Shown here: in pieces, positions 8,752 through 18,355 of the stretch | Layout: each line of letters opens with the position of its first letter | Numbering within the stretch: the stretch's first letter is position 1 | Notes under the pieces: model-generated | The model's database searches: none | Seen by the model: the letters and a program-made list of their open reading frames with translations, nothing else | What the model was told of the DNA's origin: nothing | Origin: Clostridiaceae bacterium | GTDB taxonomy: Bacteria > Bacillota > Clostridia > DSM-8532 | Assembly (NCBI GenBank): GCA_012840245.1 | Contig: DULR01000009.1 | Coordinates: forward strand, 1 to 33,120 | Length of the DNA: 33,120 nucleotides | Direction of reading: 5' to 3' | Made by a program: the position numbers and the translations under genes

Positions 8752-10047
8752 ATGAAAAAGTTTTTGGCAATCGCTTTGGCACTATGCGTTGTGTTTTCCC
8801 TAACTGCCTGTGGCGGCAATGCACCGGCTCCGAGCAAATCTCCCGTTGCTTCTTCAGGAAATCCCACTCCGGCAGCTCCTCGTGAAGCAGAACTGACTAT
8901 CATGATGAGCTTCCCGCAGTATATGGATCAGTGGGAAACCTATTGCAGACAATTTGAGGAAAAAATGCTCAAGGAAGAGAACATCAAGGTGAAGGTCAAT
9001 CTGGAAATGCCAAGCTCAGATCAGTATGAAAGCATCCTTCAGGCCCGTCTGACAGGCGACGATGCACCTGATCTTTACACACTGCACGCCAACAATATCG
9101 GGACATACTATAAGGCAGGCAATCTTACCGACCTTTCGAATGAACCACTGGCCGACAAAATATATGTTGACGTAAAGAAAACCGTTACAGCAGAGGGCAA
9201 ACTGGTGGCTGTTCCCCTCGAAAGCATGGCTTGGGGCGTTCTTTACAACAAGGATATCTTTGATGAATGCGGACTTCAGCCGCCCAAAACACTCAGCGAT
9301 CTTGAGGCCATCTGCGAAGCACTAAAGGCAAAAGGGTATACACCTTTTATGCTGGCATTCCAGGAACAGTGGGTTCCCCAGTTGATGACCGCCCTGACAT
9401 TGGGGGGTAAGGTTTCGGGCGAATTAACCGACTGGGTCGACCGCATGTATGCCGATCAGGGCTCTTACGAAGAAGTAAGGGATATCTTCGGACCTATCGA
9501 TCTTATAATGAAGAACGGTACCGACAGAGCCATGGAACAGGGATCAGAGGCAGGCGCGGCTGATTTCGCAAACGGAAAGGCAGCCATGTTCGTACAGGGT
9601 ACCTGGGCAGCAAAAACCATCATGGACACAAATCCGAACATGAAGCTTGGCGTTCTTGCTCTTCCCGTAAATGAAAACGAGAACTGCACACGAGTGAATC
9701 TTGCAACCTCGACCACACTTGCCGTTCATCCCGACAGCAAGGAGATGGATCTTGCCCTGAAGTTCGCAAATTACGTGCTTGATGATGAAGACTCTTCAGA
9801 ATTGTTCCAGTCTTGCGGCTTCAATCCTCTGGCTACATGCCACGATTATGAATCCGCTTCCTGGGTTGCCGATGCTTCTGACTATGTTGCAAGGGGACGC
9901 GCATATCAGGATCTGGTATTGCCTTCATCAGTGACAGATGAGCAGGGTAAGCTTCTTCAGGAGTACTATATAGGAACGGTTACAAAGGAAGAGATCATCA
10001 GACGCCTTGATGAAGCGTTCAGGAACGCAAATAAAATATCCAAATAA
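8752..10047 (+). CDS. CUT1-family sugar ABC transporter substrate-binding lipoprotein (system 1)
   Basis: 431 residues, with a lipoprotein signal peptide (MKKFLAIALALCVVFSLTAC, lipid-anchored C20), a Pro/Ser-rich linker, then a SBP_bac_1-type fold. Recognisable features are DDAPDLYTL, a Trp-rich ligand region, and GKAAMFVQGTWAAKTIM near two-thirds of the chain. It captures an oligosaccharide outside the membrane and delivers it to the two permeases downstream. An in-frame ATG 78 nt upstream exists, but AAGGAGG (8738-8744) with 7-nt spacing and the signal peptide fix the start at 8752. The ligand is unknown. Confidence 0.93.
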   Translation: MKKFLAIALALCVVFSLTACGGNAPAPSKSPVASSGNPTPAAPREAELTIMMSFPQYMDQWETYCRQFEEKMLKEENIKVKVNLEMPSSDQYESILQARLTGDDAPDLYTLHANNIGTYYKAGNLTDLSNEPLADKIYVDVKKTVTAEGKLVAVPLESMAWGVLYNKDIFDECGLQPPKTLSDLEAICEALKAKGYTPFMLAFQEQWVPQLMTALTLGGKVSGELTDWVDRMYADQGSYEEVRDIFGPIDLIMKNGTDRAMEQGSEAGAADFANGKAAMFVQGTWAAKTIMDTNPNMKLGVLALPVNENENCTRVNLATSTTLAVHPDSKEMDLALKFANYVLDDEDSSELFQSCGFNPLATCHDYESASWVADASDYVARGRAYQDLVLPSSVTDEQGKLLQEYYIGTVTKEEIIRRLDEAFRNANKISK

Positions 10048-10097
10048 ACAGGAATATCAGGGCCAATAAAACATAACTGACTGATCGTGAGGAAAAA

Positions 10098-10161
10098 GGG
10101 GAGAAAACAGTTCAATATCCCGTAATAAGTACATATTATGGCTGTTTGACGTTTTCTCTCC
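10098..10161 (+). promoter_or_regulatory. Intercistronic hairpin between binding protein and permease genes
   Basis: GAGAAAAC (10101-10108) pairs with GTTTTCTC (10151-10158), extendable with flanking GG/CC through a small bulge. No T tract follows. Its position after the binding-protein stop fits a partial terminator or 3' mRNA-stabilising structure that lets the binding protein be made in excess over the permeases. Confidence 0.55.
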
Positions 10162-10183
10162 TTGATTTATGGCAGCGAGGTGA

Positions 10184-11068
10184 ATGACTATCATTAAAAA
10201 ATGGAAGCAAAACGTGAACCTGTTGATCTATGCAACGCCGGCTCTCATCGTTTATATAATTTTTAAGCTGTATCCGGCTTTTTCAGGCGTATTCTATGCT
10301 TTGACCGACTGGAACGGCATAAACAAAACTTACGAAATCGTGGGCATCGCGAATTTTCTGGAAGTGTTTAAGGATAAATATTTCTGGCAGTCGGTCCTGT
10401 TTACCATGAAATATGTCGCTGCCATGATCGTAGTGTGCAATGTAATGGCACTGACACTTGCTATTGCCATCGAAAGCCGCAGGAAAACAAAAGGCTTTTT
10501 CAGGACCCTCTTTTATATGCCCAACATGATAAGCATGGTCATCGGCGGGTACATGTGGATGTTCATATTCACCAAGGTTTTGTACTATATGGCCGACAAC
10601 TGGGGACTTAAGTTCCTGGACCAGTCATGGATAGGCAATCCCAAATACAGCTTCATAGCCATAATCATCGTTTCGGCATGGGGCTCGGTGGGGTATCTGA
10701 TGATTATATATATGGCTGCCATCCAGGGCGTTCCGGGCTCATTGATAGAGACTGCAGAGCTTTATGGCGCAAACTCATGGCAGAAGTTCTGGAACGTCAC
10801 GCTGCCTCTCATAAGCCATTCGCTGACCATATGTATATTCTGGACATTAAACTCGGCATTCCAGGTGTTTGATGTCATTTATACCCTGACAGGGGGAGGT
10901 CCGGGAAGAGCGACCCAGTCAGTTGCCATAAACATATATGAAGAAGCCTTCAAAGGCAATATACGTTATGGATATGCCACATCCAAATCATTGGTGCTTC
11001 TGGTCATCGTGATCATAATCACCATGATCCAGCTTAAACTTATGAAGGAAAGGGAGCAGGAGTTATGA
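10184..11068 (+). CDS. CUT1 ABC transporter permease, MalF/UgpA type (system 1)
   Basis: 294 residues with six predicted membrane segments. The cytoplasmic EAA loop that docks the ATPase is TAELYGANSWQKFWNVTLPL (about 190-209). Family signature YTLTGGGPGRATQS lies near residue 235-248. This is the first of two membrane subunits. The start ATG follows GCGAGG with short (3 nt) spacing, so translation may be weak. It overlaps the next permease by 4 nt (ATGA). Confidence 0.93.
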   Translation: MTIIKKWKQNVNLLIYATPALIVYIIFKLYPAFSGVFYALTDWNGINKTYEIVGIANFLEVFKDKYFWQSVLFTMKYVAAMIVVCNVMALTLAIAIESRRKTKGFFRTLFYMPNMISMVIGGYMWMFIFTKVLYYMADNWGLKFLDQSWIGNPKYSFIAIIIVSAWGSVGYLMIIYMAAIQGVPGSLIETAELYGANSWQKFWNVTLPLISHSLTICIFWTLNSAFQVFDVIYTLTGGGPGRATQSVAINIYEEAFKGNIRYGYATSKSLVLLVIVIIITMIQLKLMKEREQEL

Positions 11069-11895
11069 AGAACCGGCGATTTTTATCTGACTTACTCGTA
11101 TACATCTTCCTGGCGGTTGCAGGGTTTTTCTGCCTCTTCCCCCTGCTGATGGCCTTGATGAATTCATTCAAGACCAACGGAGAGCTTCTGACCAATGTGA
11201 TGTCTTTCCCGAAAAGTCTTAAGTTCGATAATTATATTCGCACATTTAATAAGATGCACTATCTGCGCAGCCTGGGCAACAATGTCCTGCTTGTGGGGTC
11301 AAGCGTGACTCTTATAATCCTTTTTTCCTCCCTGGCAGGCTGGAAGCTGTGCCGTACCAAAACCGGGCTGTCAAAAATAATATTCAGTGTATTCGTGCTT
11401 TCTATGATAATACCGTTCAGCTCCATCATGATCCCGCTTTATAAGGTGGTCCTTGTTCTTAAGATCAAGAATTCCATTCTGGGACTCTCCGCTGTGTATG
11501 CGGGTCTTGGAGTAAGCATGGCGGTCTTTCTGTATCACGGCTTCGTCAAAAGTATTCCCTATGAGCTTGAGGAAGCTGCGGCAATAGACGGAAGCAGCGG
11601 GCTCCACGCATTCTTTTCTGTTGTCTTGCCGCTTTTAAAGCCGATCACAGCAACTATTTGCATTACAAATGTTTTATGGATCTGGAACGACTTTTTACTG
11701 CCGCTGATCGTTATCTCAGACAGTAAAAAATATACCCTCCTTCTTTCGACAAATACACTGTTCGGACAATACAACAACGACTGGACGGCAATTCTGAGTG
11801 CACTTATCCTGGCCGCCATTCCGGTAATAATCTTTTATGCGTTTTTCCAAAAGCGGATTTTGGAGGGGATAGCAGACGGAGCATTAAGAGGATGA
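11065..11895 (+). CDS. CUT1 ABC transporter permease, MalG/UgpE type (system 1)
   Basis: 276 residues, six predicted membrane segments, with the EAA-loop motif ELEEAAAIDGSSGLHAFFSV (about 170-190) and a C-terminal ILEGIADGALRG end typical of MalG-type subunits. Start and the preceding stop share ATGA. It is the last gene of the operon; no ATPase gene follows, so a shared MsmX-like ATPase encoded elsewhere is inferred. Confidence 0.93.
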   Translation: MKNRRFLSDLLVYIFLAVAGFFCLFPLLMALMNSFKTNGELLTNVMSFPKSLKFDNYIRTFNKMHYLRSLGNNVLLVGSSVTLIILFSSLAGWKLCRTKTGLSKIIFSVFVLSMIIPFSSIMIPLYKVVLVLKIKNSILGLSAVYAGLGVSMAVFLYHGFVKSIPYELEEAAAIDGSSGLHAFFSVVLPLLKPITATICITNVLWIWNDFLLPLIVISDSKKYTLLLSTNTLFGQYNNDWTAILSALILAAIPVIIFYAFFQKRILEGIADGALRG

Positions 11896-12000
11896 TATAG
11901 CCTGAATGACAGCTCTGTAACAGCCACAAAATTTATTGAGAGCAGGGGTGGTCTCATTAGGGGCCCCGGGCAAATTTTTAAGTTCATAGTAAATATAACC

Positions 12001-12038
12001 GGAGGAGAGGGATAGAATTTATTTTATCCCTCTCCTCC
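12001..12038. terminator. Perfect 14-bp inverted repeat between convergent operons
   Basis: GGAGGAGAGGGATA (12001-12014) pairs with TATCCCTCTCCTCC (12025-12038) across a 10-nt AT loop. It separates the plus-strand permease from the minus-strand chemoreceptor, the place for a bidirectional terminator. Neither side has a strong T tract, so termination efficiency is uncertain. Confidence 0.6.
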
Positions 12039-12084
12039 TGCTAAGAAGGTGAGATATGCAAACAACGGCAAACATCCAGTTTGC

Positions 12085-14142
12085 TCATTGAAGCTTGAAT
12101 TGTGAGATAGCCTTACGCAGCTGCTCGGCCATTTTTTCGAGTTCTTTGGCATGCCTGTTGAGATCCTCGGCTCCCTGGATCTGCTCTCCTGTGGCTGACG
12201 CGACTTCCTCAGACGTTGCAGCAGCTTCCTCAGACACTGATGATACGCTTTCGAAAATCCTGAGGGTTTTCTTTTCTGTCGCAGTGATCTCATTTACAGA
12301 AGTCTCCATGTTGCTTATCTGTTCTGAAATGCCATCCATGGCTGAAAGTATGGTCTTGAACGCATCGATGGTGTCATGGACAGCCTGTATCTGTTCATTT
12401 ATTATCACGCTGGCATTGTTCGTTGCCTCTGTGGTTATTTCAGTATCTTTCTGGATCTCGGTAATGATATTTGCAATAACCAATGGTGCTTCACGGGTCT
12501 TGTCAGCCAGCTTCCGAATTTCTTCGGCAACGACTGCAAATCCCAGACCGGCTTTTCCGGCCCTTGCCGCTTCGATGGAAGCATTGAGGGAAAGAAGATT
12601 GGTTTGCTCTGCAATGCTTACTATGACGCCGATGATCTTCTGGATTTCCTTCATTTTTGCGTTAAGGTTGTTCATATCGCTGACAACCTTTTCATTGACA
12701 GTACGTGTGGACATGGCCTTCTCTTCGAGGGCAGTCACGGCAGAAAGGGCATTTGCGCTCAATTCCTTCGTATCATTGACAACAGACATGACATTTCCCG
12801 TATCGGTGCTGACCTTCTGGATATCGTGAGAGAGCTTGTTCATGTACTGCATGCCGTCGGATATGTCTGAAGCCTGCTCGCTGGCGCCTTTTGCAATCTC
12901 CTGGATGGTGCTGGATATCTGCTCTGAGAACAAATAGCTTTTGTCTGAAAGCGCAGTTATCTCGGATGCACAGGAAAGTACGGCCTGGCCTGACTGCTGG
13001 ACCGTTCCCACCAGTGATCGTATTTTTGCAAGCATGCTGTTGAAGTCTTTGATCAGTTGCGCTATTTCGTCTTTATTCTTATCGGCCAGATTGATGGTCA
13101 GATTGCCTTCACTGGCATCCTTCATGCTCCGGGCAAGCTTTTTCAGGGGATCGGAAACACCTTTCGCGATAATGACCGACAACAATAAAGCCAAAACCAG
13201 ACAGCCGACTGCAAGCATGATTATTTGAGTAAGTATGCCGGCTGACTCTCTGTTGAGGTAGCTGTATGGTATTTCACCCACAAGATACCAGTCCAGATTT
13301 TTTCCCAGTTTCGAAGCTGTGACGAGACTATTACCTATTGATTTTACCAGGATGTTTTCCTTTGAATCAGCCAGTTCCGGCAGAGAAGAGATCAGCTCCG
13401 GATTATGGTACTGAGTGCCGAATTTCCCGTCGGTACTCGATACCACCGTGCCCTGGCCGGTTATGATACTGAGATTGGAGCCTGTTCCTAGATTTATATT
13501 CTTTATGGTGGCTTCGCAGAAATTGGGTTCACGGATCAAAATATAATAAACGCCTACTGCCCGGCCGGCACCTGATGATCCCTCAGGAATGATTTTTCTT
13601 GTCAGGACCAGTGCGTTTTGCGTATCAGAGAGCTTTCTTATACTCCATATTGGAAGCCCGTTGGACTCAATGGCACTGTCGTAGAGAAAATCAATTAGTT
13701 CGCTGTCTGCGCTCAGTCCGGGAACAGTATCATAGGCTATTACGGTTTTGCTGTAAAGAATAACTCCGGTTCCGAACAGATGCTTCATGGAGGAAGTTTT
13801 TTTTCTGAACAGAGCCTGTAGAGCATTCTTCCTCACATTCTGCTCCAGCGTGTCCAGATTCTCAAGGAAATTGACCTTCTGGACTTCATCAGACATCTGC
13901 ATCTCCATCGATACCTTTTCATACTCGGATAGCAGATTCTGAATATTTATGCTGAGCTGACCGATCAATTCGCGGTTTGATACATCGATTTTCTCAGCGA
14001 TTGCCTTGCTGGACGAATTGTACGATATCAAACCTGTCAGCAGAAGCGGAATGATGGATAATAGCAAAAATCCTGTAATCAGACGTGTCTGGATCCTGGT
14101 GTTTCTTAAAAAATTGCTTGAAAATCCAAATTTCATATCCAT
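12085..14142 (-). CDS. Methyl-accepting chemotaxis protein (Cache-type sensor)
   Basis: A 685-residue transmembrane chemoreceptor: TM1 (about 21-41), a large extracytoplasmic Cache-like sensor (about 42-303), TM2 (about 304-326), HAMP (about 327-380) and a cytoplasmic coiled-coil signalling domain. The hairpin tip reads [20 protein letters not shown] (509-528), the site that contacts CheA/CheW. It starts 66 nt downstream of the phosphorylase gene on the same strand, so it is probably the last cistron of the sugar operon and likely directs movement toward the transported sugar; that link is inference. AAAGGGGGG precedes the start; a second ATG two codons in is an alternative. No che genes are present in the window. 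Confidence 0.94.
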   Translation of the reverse strand: MDMKFGFSSNFLRNTRIQTRLITGFLLLSIIPLLLTGLISYNSSSKAIAEKIDVSNRELIGQLSINIQNLLSEYEKVSMEMQMSDEVQKVNFLENLDTLEQNVRKNALQALFRKKTSSMKHLFGTGVILYSKTVIAYDTVPGLSADSELIDFLYDSAIESNGLPIWSIRKLSDTQNALVLTRKIIPEGSSGAGRAVGVYYILIREPNFCEATIKNINLGTGSNLSIITGQGTVVSSTDGKFGTQYHNPELISSLPELADSKENILVKSIGNSLVTASKLGKNLDWYLVGEIPYSYLNRESAGILTQIIMLAVGCLVLALLLSVIIAKGVSDPLKKLARSMKDASEGNLTINLADKNKDEIAQLIKDFNSMLAKIRSLVGTVQQSGQAVLSCASEITALSDKSYLFSEQISSTIQEIAKGASEQASDISDGMQYMNKLSHDIQKVSTDTGNVMSVVNDTKELSANALSAVTALEEKAMSTRTVNEKVVSDMNNLNAKMKEIQKIIGVIVSIAEQTNLLSLNASIEAARAGKAGLGFAVVAEEIRKLADKTREAPLVIANIITEIQKDTEITTEATNNASVIINEQIQAVHDTIDAFKTILSAMDGISEQISNMETSVNEITATEKKTLRIFESVSSVSEEAAATSEEVASATGEQIQGAEDLNRHAKELEKMAEQLRKAISQFKLQ

Positions 14143-14207
14143 GGCCCCCCTTTATATAACGATCCGTTCCGCTCTATATTAAGATCAAATTATATACCAT
14201 GATCTAT

Positions 14208-16940
14208 TCAACCAAGCTCAATGATTATGTTAAGATGCTTTTCAGGCAACGATCCAAGCACAGTCCAGAATAACTCGATATATTTGCTTCCGGCTTCCAC
14301 TTCCAGATCGGACCCGTTTATTGATACCTTTTTAATATGATATTGACCGTATTCCAGACGACCCGGATTGATGTATTTTACTATGATGTTCCTGCCTCTG
14401 AATGTTGTTCTGCAATGAGCCTCACCACCGTCGTCAAACTGTTCGGCCATGAGCTTCGGCTCAATGATCAGATTCCCGCCCTTTCCGCGAATTCCGTACA
14501 TTTCGGTAAGGACCGTCATAAGAAGCCAGCTTGCCGAGCCTGTCAGGTATGAGTATAACCCTTTTCCTGAGGCGTTGAAATATTCGGGGATGCCAGGATA
14601 GATTCTTGAAACGTTTGTGTTGTTCGACAATGTGTAGAGGGATTTGAAGATGTCATATGCTTCTTTTACAAAGCGCCTTCTGTAAAGGGCATTCATATAC
14701 ATGACGGCCATGTGGCTGAAGGTCGAGCCGTTTTCCTTTTCACCATAGGCAAATGCAAAGCCTCTTCCGAAGTTCAGCTGGTTAGGTCCCAGAGGAGTGT
14801 TCAGCCTGTAGCCTCCGGTCACAGGATCCTTAAGATATTTGACGGTGGACTTGTAGGCTGCCTCGACCTGAGCTTCGTCAGCCAGTCCGAACATGGTCGT
14901 GAACACCTGGGCGGTGAGATTCATCCTTACACCTTCAGGAAATTCGCCGTCGACACGAAGACCGTCGTTGTTGTAATAACCGTTGAAGAAACGGTCATTG
15001 TCTTTTGTCGTAATGAATTCGTTTTTCCTTATATGATCTATGATCCAGTTGCCTTTGGCTCTCAGATCGGAAGCCAGGTCCTCAATGCTTATCTGCACCT
15101 GATTTCCTGAAATGTCCCGGCTTACACTGGTCAGATATGCCTTAAGTGTGTCGAGCTTGTATTGTATGCTGTCGTAATCGGGTTTTCCGGCAATCGTATC
15201 CAGAAGCAAAGTGAGCTCCTCAAACAGCTCGACCCTGTCGAATCCGAGGATCTTGCCTGCTTCTGTTATCAGATCTGCCAGGCCTATGAGATTGCTTCCG
15301 TAGAAGGCTGTGAAAGCGGTGCTTTCTCCTCTCTCCCTTGCCATATCCAGAGTGTCGTTCCAGTCAGCGCCTTCAAGACGGATAATATTATGTTCCCCGA
15401 CGTTGAAGAAGCTTGTAAGGTGCTGCACCAGGATGTGCTCAAACAGAGTCCCGTAATATACTGAACCGTCTTTGCATGTAAGCTTGAGGCCTTTTTCCTC
15501 CGACCAGCCTTCGTCTTTTACCTTTGCGCGGAATATGAGAGCATCTCTGAAATAGCTCTGTTTCTCCATAAGGAGACTGTAATCTCCGCTTTGATCGATA
15601 TAAAGCCTTGTGGTCAGATACGGCCATGTGCCGTGATCCATCCAGACACGGGCTATATTGTTCCTGTCAGCTATGAATTCTCCGGGCTTTGAACCTATTA
15701 TGGTGGCATTGGTGCCGTCGGCACGGACACCTGCATAGTTGTTTATCAATAAATGCCTTACGTTGGAAGGATCCTGCAGTATGAGGGAGAGGCAGTCCTG
15801 CCAGAGATCGCGCCAGCCTCTGCCGCCTTTTCCGTAGTCATGATACGGAAGGAAGGAACAGCCATAGATCTTCCTGAATACAGGCTGAAGGCTTACCCAG
15901 CTCATCCAGGAAGAGAAATCTTCCGTGCCGGAATCGAAGGAAATCCTCTGGGCAAGTTCTTCCCAGAAGGACTTGTTTTCGTTAAGGGCTTCAGATATCT
16001 TTTCGGCGGTGTTGTATCTGCTGTATACCTTATCTATAACAGACTTGTCGGTGCATATGCCTGTTACCAGTATGTATTCTTTTTTCTCGCCCGGTTTGAG
16101 AACACAGTCTTTGAACCGCAGGGCGGCCACATATTCCATGCCGTCAATATTTTTGCCTCTGAAAGCTTCGGGGCTCAAATTGCGAACGACGGCCTCAGGC
16201 CACTCAAAAGAGCCTTCCTCTCCGATAAAATCATGGACTGAAGGGAATGCTCCCAGTGGAAGGGTTCCGTCACCTTCGGTCCCCAGGCTGTAATAAATAT
16301 AATCATTATACTTATGCCCACGTTCATCGAACATTATCAAGGGTTTGACCGAAATGCCGGCTTCGTGCATTTCGAGGCGATTGATAAGTGAAGTTACATG
16401 CCTGTGGTCCCTGATATTCTCAGCAGACCTGCAGTAAAGGGGAATGGAGGATGTGGGGGTGAACTCCATTTCCCGGTCATCCTGATTCGTGATGCTCACA
16501 AACATGATCTCGACCTTGTCCTCATTTGCCGGGACAAAGTTTATGATCTCGCATGATACCTTGTAATCAGGATCGTTATATATGAGCTTATGCCACAGCG
16601 GACCGGCTTCGATTATTCTTTCAGCCTTATCTCTGTCGGTAAAATAGCGGCTGTTTTGTAAAGAAGAATTTCCCGTTGCAGAAAATGGACCTTTTCCTTT
16701 TATATTGAGCCAGAAATTCCTTGCCGATTTGGTATTGTGCAAATCTTCCACAGTTACCGGCTGGGTTATGAAATGATGCTGGTCTATTTTTGAGTCACCA
16801 TGAAGGATCGGCGTGATGCTGGACATCAGACCGGACTCGTTGCAGAGCGGGAAATACAGTTCGTGGATATTTGCAGGATTATGAAGACGAAACGTACCGT
16901 TCTTGCTGATATACTCGAGAGTATTTTTCATTGTTCCCAT
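14208..16940 (-). CDS. GH94 disaccharide/oligosaccharide phosphorylase (cellobiose or laminaribiose phosphorylase-like)
   Basis: A 910-residue cytoplasmic enzyme with no signal peptide. GH94 enzymes cleave beta-linked glucosides with phosphate, giving alpha-glucose 1-phosphate and a shortened sugar. The N-terminal half is a beta-sandwich. The catalytic (alpha/alpha)6 barrel carries GGRGWRDLWQD (372-382) and EGADWNDTLD (523-532), whose DWND motif contains the family's catalytic acid Asp. The chain is longer than typical cellobiose phosphorylases (about 810-830) and, from memory, close to laminaribiose phosphorylases (about 910); the exact substrate stays open. It sits in an operon with sugar permeases and two binding proteins, so it probably degrades the imported sugar. 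AGGAAGG with 9-nt spacing supports the first ATG. Confidence 0.85.
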   Translation of the reverse strand: MGTMKNTLEYISKNGTFRLHNPANIHELYFPLCNESGLMSSITPILHGDSKIDQHHFITQPVTVEDLHNTKSARNFWLNIKGKGPFSATGNSSLQNSRYFTDRDKAERIIEAGPLWHKLIYNDPDYKVSCEIINFVPANEDKVEIMFVSITNQDDREMEFTPTSSIPLYCRSAENIRDHRHVTSLINRLEMHEAGISVKPLIMFDERGHKYNDYIYYSLGTEGDGTLPLGAFPSVHDFIGEEGSFEWPEAVVRNLSPEAFRGKNIDGMEYVAALRFKDCVLKPGEKKEYILVTGICTDKSVIDKVYSRYNTAEKISEALNENKSFWEELAQRISFDSGTEDFSSWMSWVSLQPVFRKIYGCSFLPYHDYGKGGRGWRDLWQDCLSLILQDPSNVRHLLINNYAGVRADGTNATIIGSKPGEFIADRNNIARVWMDHGTWPYLTTRLYIDQSGDYSLLMEKQSYFRDALIFRAKVKDEGWSEEKGLKLTCKDGSVYYGTLFEHILVQHLTSFFNVGEHNIIRLEGADWNDTLDMARERGESTAFTAFYGSNLIGLADLITEAGKILGFDRVELFEELTLLLDTIAGKPDYDSIQYKLDTLKAYLTSVSRDISGNQVQISIEDLASDLRAKGNWIIDHIRKNEFITTKDNDRFFNGYYNNDGLRVDGEFPEGVRMNLTAQVFTTMFGLADEAQVEAAYKSTVKYLKDPVTGGYRLNTPLGPNQLNFGRGFAFAYGEKENGSTFSHMAVMYMNALYRRRFVKEAYDIFKSLYTLSNNTNVSRIYPGIPEYFNASGKGLYSYLTGSASWLLMTVLTEMYGIRGKGGNLIIEPKLMAEQFDDGGEAHCRTTFRGRNIIVKYINPGRLEYGQYHIKKVSINGSDLEVEAGSKYIELFWTVLGSLPEKHLNIIIELG

Positions 16941-16995
16941 AATAGATTACCTTCCTAAAACACAAAAATAGTCTTTGCTTTCGGATATTGCCTGT

Positions 16996-18324
16996 CTACG
17001 GGTTGATGTTGAGTTTCTGCATTTCGATTGCGAATCTTTCAGGAGTAAGTTTTCCTGCATAAATGTCGGATACCAGCTCTATGTGAGTTTGCGCGTCTGA
17101 GCCGGTCAAAAAAGTATCCCATGCCAAAACGAAGCCTTCACTGTCTTTGATCAGGTCGGAAATCTGAGCTGTAAGAGGGCTTATTTCCGACCTGTCAACA
17201 TCCACTTTCCAGGCAGGAAGCCCTGCGCCCGCGAGGTAGCTTTCCCTGCTCAGGTTCTGGCAAATCTCGATCATGGCAGTTACTGCTTCTTCTTTATATT
17301 GAGTAGAAGAGCTTATCATAAAATTATCTATGGCTCCCCCGAGGAACCCGTTTTTATTGCCCCCGGCACCCTCGATATAGGGAAAATTTTTAGCCACTAC
17401 CTTACCCCTGACAGGGGAACTCATCCTTTCCATTGAGCCTGCAGACCAGTTCCCGCAATAATACATCGGAACAAGTCCTCTGATGAAGTGGTTTTCTGCT
17501 TCATACTGGGTCAGCTGGCTGCTGCCGCTGTGGAAAGCGCCTGCTTCGATCAGCTCAACAAGCTTTTGAGCAGATTCTATGAATTCAGGCTGGTAAAAAG
17601 TCGTCTCCTTGTTAAGCGCAGCTATGGTTTTTTCGATACCGGCCGTCCTTATAGCCAGGATATTCTGGTAGAATATACCCGGCCATCCGTCTTTCAACCC
17701 TACTGCCATAGGGGTGATGTTGTTCTCCTTAAAGATCCGTACAGCTTCAAGGAGTTCATCGAATGTATCGGGAATTTTGACATCGTATTTATCGAACAAC
17801 TCCCGGTTGCAGAAGAATATTCCTGCGATCATGAATGTAGGGAGTGCGTATATTTTGCCGTCATAAGTGAAATTCTCCAGGCTTCCGGGAACCATTTTGT
17901 CAAGGATCTCTTCATCTAGATAGTCATCTAAGGCCAAAACTTTCCCTGCATTAACAAAAGGTTTGGCGAATCCTGCTCCCCAACTGAAAAAGATATCGGG
18001 AGCCTCATTAACAGCTATAGCCGTACGGATCTTGACTTTGTACGCTTCGCTTTCTGCGGCCTCAGCCTCTATCTGAATATTGGGATTAGCATTGTTCCAT
18101 TCTGCCAAAACCTTTTCGAAGGGTCTCTTGTTGGAATCCGAGTCGGTTACCCAGATATGCCAGAGCTTTAATTTTATCTTTTCATTTTCGGGCAAATCGG
18201 TGGCAATTGTGCCGGTCGGCACAGCAGAAGGGCTTGACAAGGAATTCGTATGCCCGCAGGCAACAGAGGATACCGCTAAAGCAAAAACCAATACAAGTAT
18301 TAAGCATTCCTTCAATTTCCTCAT
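16996..18324 (-). CDS. Second sugar ABC transporter substrate-binding lipoprotein of system 2
   Basis: 442 residues with a lipoprotein signal (MRKLKECLILVLVFALAVSS, then VAC with C23). The mature part is a complete SBP_bac_1-type fold: LKLWHIWVTDSDS at the N-terminus, NEAPDIFFSWGAG, the hinge region DGKIYALPTFM, and PMYYCGNWSAGSMERM. It shows no frameshift or truncation, so it is not a decaying duplicate, and it differs strongly from the other binding protein of the same operon (20232-21605). The start is set by AGAGGTG and the signal peptide; an in-frame ATG 90 nt upstream overlaps the permease gene and is rejected. It follows the MalG-type gene by 31 nt and precedes GH94 by 55 nt. Ligand unknown. 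Confidence 0.93.
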   Translation of the reverse strand: MRKLKECLILVLVFALAVSSVACGHTNSLSSPSAVPTGTIATDLPENEKIKLKLWHIWVTDSDSNKRPFEKVLAEWNNANPNIQIEAEAAESEAYKVKIRTAIAVNEAPDIFFSWGAGFAKPFVNAGKVLALDDYLDEEILDKMVPGSLENFTYDGKIYALPTFMIAGIFFCNRELFDKYDVKIPDTFDELLEAVRIFKENNITPMAVGLKDGWPGIFYQNILAIRTAGIEKTIAALNKETTFYQPEFIESAQKLVELIEAGAFHSGSSQLTQYEAENHFIRGLVPMYYCGNWSAGSMERMSSPVRGKVVAKNFPYIEGAGGNKNGFLGGAIDNFMISSSTQYKEEAVTAMIEICQNLSRESYLAGAGLPAWKVDVDRSEISPLTAQISDLIKDSEGFVLAWDTFLTGSDAQTHIELVSDIYAGKLTPERFAIEMQKLNINP

Positions 18325-18355
18325 GTCGCACCTCTTTACTGCTGTGAAATATCGA

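Noticed and set aside
16996..18324. Second binding-protein gene as a decaying duplicate
   Set aside because: It has a complete signal peptide, full-length fold, ribosome binding site and no stops or shifts.
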